From Chloroflexota bacterium (GTDB lineage Bacteria; Chloroflexota; Anaerolineae; Anaerolineales; Villigracilaceae), in assembly GCA_023459215.1 (NCBI GenBank), contig JAEWVF010000021.1, positions 1 through 64,000 of the forward strand: a stretch of DNA of 64,000 nucleotides, given 5' to 3'. Below the pieces are notes generated by a model. That model ran no database searches, was not told where the DNA came from, and saw nothing but the letters and a program-made list of their open reading frames with translations. Of the stretch, positions 58,527 to 64,000 are shown in pieces. A program made the position numbers and the translations under genes. Positions within the stretch are counted from its first letter, which is position 1. Each line of letters starts with the position of its first letter.

Positions 58527-60455
58527 ATGTCTAAACCAGAATTAATCCTGCTTGCAATGGATGAATCGCCCACTCTTGGATTATTGGAGCGGGCTTTGCG
58601 TGCGTCCGGATATATGGTTGCGCGCGCGCAGGGCGCGGAAGCCCTTGACCTGGTTTTGCAGGAGAGTTCGCCGGCTGTTTTGGTCATGACCCAGACCCTG
58701 AACGGCAGGAATGGCATCGAACTCGCCGAGAAAGTTTTGGAGCGCTTCCCCACCCTGCCCATCCTGCTGTACGCTGACCGGGACGATGTGGCCTTGTTCA
58801 AGCAGGCCATCCGCGCCGGATTAAGCGATTTCTTGCATCCGCCTTTGCGGATCGAGGATATTGTCAATATTATCCAACACAATCAAAAACGCGCCAATCG
58901 CATGGGCGATTGGGTGCGTCGGGAAGTCCGCCGCACAACCGCTTCGCTGGAAAAGCGCGTCGATGAGATGGAAACCCTGGTCAAGTTAGGGCGTTCCATC
59001 CATAGTTCGCTGGACCTGGACAATGTTTTAACCAGCGTTGTCACTGCGGCGGTCGAGTTGACCGGCGCGGAAGAAGGTCAGCTTTTGTTGCTGGACGAGA
59101 AAACCAGCGAACTGTATATGCGCGCAGGCCGCAACTTTGAAGAGAATTTTGCGCGCACGTTCAGACTGGCGGTTAAAGATTCGATTGCCGGACAGGTGAT
59201 TCATACCGGCCAGCCGATTTCATTTTGCCAGGACTCCCCGAGCAAGATCAAAACGGCTTACCTGGTTTATGCCTTGATTTATGTCCCGCTGCGTGTTGGC
59301 AACGAGGTCATCGGCGTCCTGGGGGTGGATAACCGCCAGAACAAGCGTCCTTTTACCCAACTGCATGAATTGTTGATGTCGGTCCTGGCTGATTACGCGG
59401 TGATTGCGATTGAGAACGCCAAGGCGTTTGAAGCCACCGACCAGGAGCGGAGAAAGCTGGATGCGACTCTCACCAACATCCAGGATGGCGTTATCCTGCT
59501 CGACCCGAAACAGAGTATTTTGCTTATCAACCCGGCGGCGCGCAAAGTTTTCGGCATGGGAACTGCCGACCTGACCGGGCAGCCTGTTGCGGATGCGATT
59601 GCGCATACCGACTTCGCCGGGATGTTGACTTCAATCAGCGAGAATCCGCTTAAGTTCCACGAAATCGCATTTGAAGACGGGCGCGTTTTCAATACCCAAT
59701 ATGTGCCGATTCCTGAAATTGGGTCTGTAATCACTTTCGAGGAAATCACCCACCTGAAGATGCTCGACCGCTTGAAGAGCGATTTCATTCATACGATTTC
59801 GCATGATTTGCGCTCACCGCTGACGGCGATCATGGGCTATGTGGAGTTGCTCGACCGGGTTGGGCCGTTAAACGATCAGCAAAAACAATTTGTGCGGCAT
59901 GTCCAGAACAGCGCCCAGAACATCACCAGTTTGATCAACGATTTGCTCGACCTGGGCCGAATCGAGGCCGGTTTTGATACCCGCAAGGATGAAGTGGCTT
60001 TCGGGGCGATTGTTGGTTACACCCTTGATAATTTGAACCAGCAGATTATCGAGAAAAACCAGACTGTAAAGGTATCCATCCCTGAAAAATTGCCGATGCT
60101 GCGCGGAAACCCCATCCGTTTGCGTCAATTGGTTGATAACCTTTTGGTGAATGCGGTCAAATATACGCCGGATGGTGGAACCTTGACGATCAACCTGTTC
60201 CAGGAAGCGGATCAACTCATCCTGGAAGTGATCGATACCGGGCTGGGCATTCCGCCGACAGACCAGCCGCATATCTTCGAGAAGTTTTATCGCGCCAGCA
60301 ATACCCCCAAGAACACACCCGGAACGGGTCTGGGGTTGGCCATCGTCAAATCCATTGTTGATAACCATGATGGGCGCATCTGGCTGGAGTCGTCGGTCGG
60401 TAAAGGCAGCAAATTTGTGGTGGTGCTGCCCGTCTATAAACGGGACGATGAATAA
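58527..60455 (+). CDS. hybrid sensor histidine kinase (pseudo-receiver-GAF-PAS-HisKA-HATPase)
   Basis: 642 residues, no membrane span, so cytoplasmic. Residues 1-125 form a receiver-like domain whose phospho-Asp is missing: the strand reads AVLVMTQTLNGRNG. Then a GAF domain (about 150-300), a PAS domain (about 305-405, TLTNIQDGVILLDPKQSILLINPAARKVFG), HisKA with the phospho-acceptor His near residue 425 (SDFIHTISHDLRSPLTAIMG) and a HATPase with the N box LVDNLLVNAVKYTPDG and G boxes DTGLGIPP and GTGLGLAIV. It likely phosphorylates the preceding receiver protein. The ligand is unknown. Confidence 0.92.
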   Translation: MSKPELILLAMDESPTLGLLERALRASGYMVARAQGAEALDLVLQESSPAVLVMTQTLNGRNGIELAEKVLERFPTLPILLYADRDDVALFKQAIRAGLSDFLHPPLRIEDIVNIIQHNQKRANRMGDWVRREVRRTTASLEKRVDEMETLVKLGRSIHSSLDLDNVLTSVVTAAVELTGAEEGQLLLLDEKTSELYMRAGRNFEENFARTFRLAVKDSIAGQVIHTGQPISFCQDSPSKIKTAYLVYALIYVPLRVGNEVIGVLGVDNRQNKRPFTQLHELLMSVLADYAVIAIENAKAFEATDQERRKLDATLTNIQDGVILLDPKQSILLINPAARKVFGMGTADLTGQPVADAIAHTDFAGMLTSISENPLKFHEIAFEDGRVFNTQYVPIPEIGSVITFEEITHLKMLDRLKSDFIHTISHDLRSPLTAIMGYVELLDRVGPLNDQQKQFVRHVQNSAQNITSLINDLLDLGRIEAGFDTRKDEVAFGAIVGYTLDNLNQQIIEKNQTVKVSIPEKLPMLRGNPIRLRQLVDNLLVNAVKYTPDGGTLTINLFQEADQLILEVIDTGLGIPPTDQPHIFEKFYRASNTPKNTPGTGLGLAIVKSIVDNHDGRIWLESSVGKGSKFVVVLPVYKRDDE

Positions 60456-60482
60456 TAAATTTGACGGTTATCCTGAAAATCG

Positions 60483-60512
60483 ACGGCGCGCCAGTCTGGC
60501 GCGCCGTTTTTT
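60483..60512. terminator. bidirectional terminator after the signalling operon
   Basis: Perfect 11-bp stem ACGGCGCGCCA / TGGCGCGCCGT with a 3-base loop followed by TTTTTG. Confidence 0.92.
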
Positions 60513-60522
60513 GTTTTGATGA

Positions 60523-61548
60523 CTAAACCGTTAGCCGGTTGGGGTCGAGGATGTATTGCCACCAGTTATTGGCGATCCCGTTGGTGCGCCCGCCGACTTT
60601 GGGAAAATGTTTGAGCCACCAGGTGTGATGAGCGCGAATATCGCCATTGCCCCAATCGTTGGCGTTAACCTGTTTGAAGGCTCCGGTCAGGTTGGGGAAT
60701 TGGTACCAATCATCGCAGCGGCTGTTCACGAGGCGCATATTGCCCCAGTCATAATCGCTCTCGCTGTTCGGGGCAAAATGGATATTGCCGCATTCAGATT
60801 GGCCGGGATGGCTTTTATCGTAACGAATAAATTTCTGCCAGAGGTTGTTTTCGGGTGTCTCGCGGGAATATACCTTTTGCATGGTTGCTTCCGCGCGGTG
60901 CCCGAAACTTTCGAGCATTTCGCCAATGCCTCGTTCGTAGGAAAAACCCATAATCACAAAGCGGCGCGGGCAACTGAAGGTGCGCGTCAGCGGCTGGGAA
61001 TTACACCAGAATGCGCCCAGGCCGCCCATGGTTGATTCGTACAAACCGGCAAACGGGAAGGCGAAAACCCAGACCTCGTCGATTTCGTTGGTTGCCACCC
61101 GCTGCAAAATATTGAAGCGCTGGATAAATTCATCGTAGTTGAAAAGGTCCGGCTGGTGGGCCTGGGCAGCGCCCGCCATGACTTCAGCGTAGGATTGGGC
61201 TGTGTAGCGGAACCCATCCGCCTTGAGGGGAAAATCGTTTACTTCAACCCGCTCGACAATTTGATAGCGCGCCAACCCGCCACTGGATTCGAGAATATCT
61301 GAGATGAACCCGGCGCTGAGGCTGTCCACCGCCTGCCAGCCCATTTTCTTCGACAATTTTTGCCTGGTTCCCGCATCGACGATTGGGTCGTATACCACCA
61401 TCAAGACCTTGCGCGAAACAATCGCGGCGGGCTGTGGCAAGTTGGTTGTTGAAGGCTGCACTGGCTGGGGTTTTGCCGGTTGCGGTTTGCCCGGCTGAAC
61501 TTTTTTGCCGCCCAGCAGTGACTGGATAAAGTCAATGAAGCTGTTCAT
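60523..61548 (-). CDS. conserved protein of unknown function
   Basis: 341 residues. AGGAGG precedes the ATG at 61548. A Pro/Gln-rich linker (residues 17-45) leads to a domain beginning VLMVVYDPIVDAGTRQKLSKKMGWQ. Distinct motifs include FAFPFAGLYESTMGGLGAFWCNSQPL, RRFVIMGFSYERGIGEMLESFGHRAE and WWLKHFPKVGGRTNGIANNWWQYILD. Similar sequences occur in bacteria that carry secreted or surface proteins. The many aromatic and Asn/Gly residues suggest a peptidase- or carbohydrate-binding fold. No signal peptide was found. It lies 18 bp downstream of the 61567 gene, in the same direction. Confidence 0.8.
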   Translation of the reverse strand: MNSFIDFIQSLLGGKKVQPGKPQPAKPQPVQPSTTNLPQPAAIVSRKVLMVVYDPIVDAGTRQKLSKKMGWQAVDSLSAGFISDILESSGGLARYQIVERVEVNDFPLKADGFRYTAQSYAEVMAGAAQAHQPDLFNYDEFIQRFNILQRVATNEIDEVWVFAFPFAGLYESTMGGLGAFWCNSQPLTRTFSCPRRFVIMGFSYERGIGEMLESFGHRAEATMQKVYSRETPENNLWQKFIRYDKSHPGQSECGNIHFAPNSESDYDWGNMRLVNSRCDDWYQFPNLTGAFKQVNANDWGNGDIRAHHTWWLKHFPKVGGRTNGIANNWWQYILDPNRLTV

Positions 61549-61566
61549 GAAGCCTCCTGAAGACGA

Positions 61567-63906
61567 TTAAGGAACGCTGGGGGTGAAATATACCTGCCCA
61601 TCGACCAACACGAACAGGGCCTTGTTGGGGCTGAAGGCCATGGCGGTAATGGGCGCATTTTGTGGCAGGCCATCTTCCTTGCCTGCCTGGCTGCGAATCT
61701 GATTCTGCAATTCGAGTGAGCGCGGGCTGAAGCGGAAAATGGAACGTGTATTGGGTTCGAGCAGGTTAACCGCCGGATTGGGCGCCTGGGTAAAGAAAAT
61801 CTGGGTAAAGATACCATCAGACAAGGTTGCGCCGCCCTGGAAGCCGGGGCGGGTATCAACCAGGATGGTTGGGTCGGTGCAGCGGGTTGGCGAGGTGGAA
61901 ATACGGCTATAGGTGCAGGTGGTCAGGTGGCCGTCCTTGTGCAGGATATACAGGTCGTCGCCGCTGACCGCCATTCCAATGGCGTCCTCCAGGGGCGGAA
62001 TATCCTGCTCGAAGAAGAAAAAGGGGTCTGCGAAATCTCCACCGGGCTGGCCGGTATAAGTCCAGACAGCGTTGGCCCGCGAGTCGAGCACATATAGAAT
62101 CCCGGCATCATAAGCGAAGGCGTCGTTGCCTTTCCAATCGGTGCTGGGACGAGACAGGAAGGCGGCTTTCGGTTCCTGACCGGGCGCGCAGTACAGCAGG
62201 TTGCCGGAACCATCCATGCCCATCAAGGTGACGCCGCCGGGGCTGGTGCGCGGCAGGGCAATGATATCGATCAGGTTTCCAACGGTGATACCGTTGTATT
62301 TGCCCGGCAGGCAGTTGAAATCTTGCAGGGTATAGTAGCTGCCGTTCTGCACCGCGCGTAAAACGCTGCCATCGGTGTTGTTGAGCAGGTACAGGTCAAA
62401 ATCGGAGGCTGCCATGCGGCTGATGCGGATGCTGGACACCAGGGGGGTATTGAAAGCGGGTTGGTAGCCGGTGCGTTTGACGCGATCCAGGGTGTCCAAG
62501 GCTGCCTGGGCTTCGCGCCGCAAGCGCTCGGAATTTTGGGTAACCTGGTGCTGCTCGGCCTGATCGAGGTGGAACAGGGTCGCCTGCCATTTCAGACGCA
62601 GTTCTGCCGGATCGGTCAGGTTTTGGGTTTGGGTTGCCGATTCAACCGCCAGTTGGTAATTGGCGTCGAATAGCGCCGGGACGCCCATCTCGAAATAGAT
62701 GGTCATCGCAACCACAACCACCAGGATCGGGATGACAACAGCGGTGAAAGCCATCCAGGGGATGGACAGTTGCGGCTCGGCCTGTTCGTCTTCCTGCGGC
62801 AGCAGGCGCGGAGCCAGTTTCTCGATCCGCTCGCGGGTTGCCCGTGAGAAATCACGGGTAGCATGAATGGCCTGGGCCATCCAACGCGCCGAGCGACGCC
62901 CGACATGCACCATTTGGGTGCGGCGTTCGGGCGTAAGCAAGGGTTTGGCTTCCTGGGCGCGCGGACTGCGCCGGGGCGGTTCGTCAACAGGCGGAAGGAT
63001 GGGCAGCGGCTCAGAAGAGGCCGGGATCGGGATGGAAATGGGTTCCTGGTCTGGCTGCGGGGTTGGCGCGGGCGCTGCCTGGCGGGGAGTTTCGGCGGTT
63101 CGGGTTGCGACGCTGGCCGGGACGACCGGGCTTGCATACGAGGGGCCATCCGGCTGAGGCTGCGGGGACGGTTTTGGCGGGGTAGCGGTGGAGGGCGCTT
63201 CGCTTTTAACAGTCTGGGCTGGCCGCAGGATGTTGATTTCGCCCATGCCCTCAACGGCTGACACCAGGACAGCGTTCAAGCTGTCGTGGGTGACGGTGGT
63301 CAGGCGGCGGTACAAGCTGTCCAGCGAACCCGGTCCGCGTTCTTCGAGCGCGTTTTCCCACTCTTTGGGCTGGTTGGCGTTCATGACCAGCAGGTCGCCG
63401 GGATTAAGCTGGGCCTGGGCAAAATACATGCGCGTGTTTTGACTCAGCCCAAGTCCTTTGCCAGCCAGGTTTGGGTCATAAAAATGTTTTGTGCCATTGA
63501 CCCCCAGCCAATGGACTCGGGTTGGGCCGGCCTGGACAAGGTAAAGCAGATCGCCGCGCAAGGCGGCCATGACCAATACGCCAATGCTGTATTTGCCCTG
63601 GCCGGTGGTTTTCATGTTGCGGTCGGCCAGCACCGCATTGAGCGCCTCAATACTCGATTTAAGTGCAAAAGTCAGCGAGCCGCTGGTTTGGTAAAAACGC
63701 TCGGCCAACTTGGCCGTAATTTGGGCGTACTCTTCGCTGGTATAAGGAATGTTGCCGGCCAGGTTCAGGTAAATGAGCAGGCGGTCGTTCTCCCGTCCGC
63801 GCGCAACACGTTTGGGCGGATTTTGCGCCAGCAGGCCGGGCAAAACTGGCATTTCCTGGCCTTTGATGCGGTGCAGGCTCAGCAGGTTCAGGTCGAGAGT
63901 GCTCAT
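61567..63906 (-). CDS. PP2C-like (inactive?) domain, membrane helix and beta-propeller-like domain
   Basis: 779 residues. Residues 1-220 are like a PP2C phosphatase fold (GRENDRLLIYLNLAG, GVLVMAALRGDLLYLVQAG, LNPGDLLVMNANQP), but the usual metal Asp residues (GDGxGG and GDSR) are absent, so it looks like a pseudophosphatase. A Pro-rich cytoplasmic linker (220-345), one membrane helix (MAFTAVVIPILVVVVAMTIYFEMG, about 395-418) and an outer C-terminal region (about 500-779) with repeated strands such as DFDLYLLNNTDGSVLRAV and NALFVLVDGQVYF, resembling a beta-propeller. It may link a surface sensor to cytoplasmic regulation. Related proteins occur in Chloroflexi; role unknown. Confidence 0.78.
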   Translation of the reverse strand: MSTLDLNLLSLHRIKGQEMPVLPGLLAQNPPKRVARGRENDRLLIYLNLAGNIPYTSEEYAQITAKLAERFYQTSGSLTFALKSSIEALNAVLADRNMKTTGQGKYSIGVLVMAALRGDLLYLVQAGPTRVHWLGVNGTKHFYDPNLAGKGLGLSQNTRMYFAQAQLNPGDLLVMNANQPKEWENALEERGPGSLDSLYRRLTTVTHDSLNAVLVSAVEGMGEINILRPAQTVKSEAPSTATPPKPSPQPQPDGPSYASPVVPASVATRTAETPRQAAPAPTPQPDQEPISIPIPASSEPLPILPPVDEPPRRSPRAQEAKPLLTPERRTQMVHVGRRSARWMAQAIHATRDFSRATRERIEKLAPRLLPQEDEQAEPQLSIPWMAFTAVVIPILVVVVAMTIYFEMGVPALFDANYQLAVESATQTQNLTDPAELRLKWQATLFHLDQAEQHQVTQNSERLRREAQAALDTLDRVKRTGYQPAFNTPLVSSIRISRMAASDFDLYLLNNTDGSVLRAVQNGSYYTLQDFNCLPGKYNGITVGNLIDIIALPRTSPGGVTLMGMDGSGNLLYCAPGQEPKAAFLSRPSTDWKGNDAFAYDAGILYVLDSRANAVWTYTGQPGGDFADPFFFFEQDIPPLEDAIGMAVSGDDLYILHKDGHLTTCTYSRISTSPTRCTDPTILVDTRPGFQGGATLSDGIFTQIFFTQAPNPAVNLLEPNTRSIFRFSPRSLELQNQIRSQAGKEDGLPQNAPITAMAFSPNKALFVLVDGQVYFTPSVP

Positions 63907-63934
63907 AAGAGGCCCTGATGTGTGGCTTTGAACG

Positions 63935-64000
63935 TTAGCGTTGTTTGAAGCGTACCAGGATCAGGTTTTTATCGCAATCACCGGATGTGGTCAGGTAGAT
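63935..64000 (-). CDS. C-terminal end of a minus-strand gene, cut by the window edge
   Basis: Reading from 64000 to the stop at 63935-63937 gives 21 residues (LTTSGDCDKNLILVRFKQR at the end). The open frame and its spacing of 28 bp upstream of the 61567 gene suggest an operon partner. Too short to identify. Confidence 0.5.
   Translation of the reverse strand: MYLTTSGDCDKNLILVRFKQR

Overview
The window looks like a chromosomal segment of an uncultured-type Chloroflexota, probably class Anaerolineae. This is inferred from the gene content: a full nuo operon next to fixABCX, a one-chain glycyl-tRNA synthetase, a dnaG-rpoD pair, several small protein families I associate with Chloroflexi, moderately high GC, and many short palindromic or tandem repeats. 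No rRNA, tRNA, CRISPR array or complete insertion sequence was seen.

Layout. 1-13269 (minus strand) is a complex I operon in the order nuoA-B-C-D-E-F-[HEPN gene]-G-H-I-J-K-L-M; nuoM is cut by the left edge and nuoN is not in view. An AT-rich gene for a HEPN-type RNase-like protein sits between nuoF and nuoG. 13477-17009 (plus) is fixABCX, an electron-transfer flavoprotein complex divergent from nuo. 17168-20297 is an accessory stretch: a small zinc-ribbon membrane protein, then an AT-rich two-gene unit encoding a GNAT-PIN-(GNAT-like)-PUA-like fusion of 698 residues and an ASCH-domain protein. 20455-24211 holds the glycyl-tRNA synthetase and a VapBC-type pair. 24281-33745 holds housekeeping and envelope genes: zinc-ribbon protein, lipoproteins, dnaG, rpoD, msrPQ, a DsbA-like oxidoreductase and a deoxynucleoside kinase. 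33748-43233 is metabolic: two VOC proteins, glutamate dehydrogenase with a structured leader, gatB, an enoyl-CoA hydratase-family protein, a metallo-beta-lactamase-fold hydrolase, a tungsten aldehyde:ferredoxin oxidoreductase and a rubrerythrin-VIT1 iron transporter. 43305-54104 contains a ferredoxin-NADP reductase-like flavoprotein, a tandem M16 protease pair with acpS, a P-loop ATPase with a small partner gene, fmdB, a class V aminotransferase and glycosyltransferases. 54109-64000 contains a second GT39-like protein, a methylase-like protein, a two-gene signalling operon and two large proteins of unknown function.

Functionally, Nuo, FixABCX, the aldehyde:ferredoxin oxidoreductase and the ferredoxin-NADP reductase-like protein fit one theme: moving electrons between NAD(P)H, ferredoxin and quinone in a low-oxygen or fluctuating-redox lifestyle. 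MsrPQ, the rubrerythrin-VIT1 protein and DsbA fit defence against oxidative damage.

The two most interesting things are (1) the AT-rich RNA-targeting-looking genes (GNAT-PIN-PUA with ASCH; the lone HEPN gene inside nuo), and (2) short palindromic or tandem repeats found both between genes and in frame inside essential genes (glyQS at several places, gatB, nuoG), reminiscent of the palindromic coding elements known from Rickettsia.

Start codons were re-chosen where a Shine-Dalgarno sequence or family length argued against the longest reading frame.
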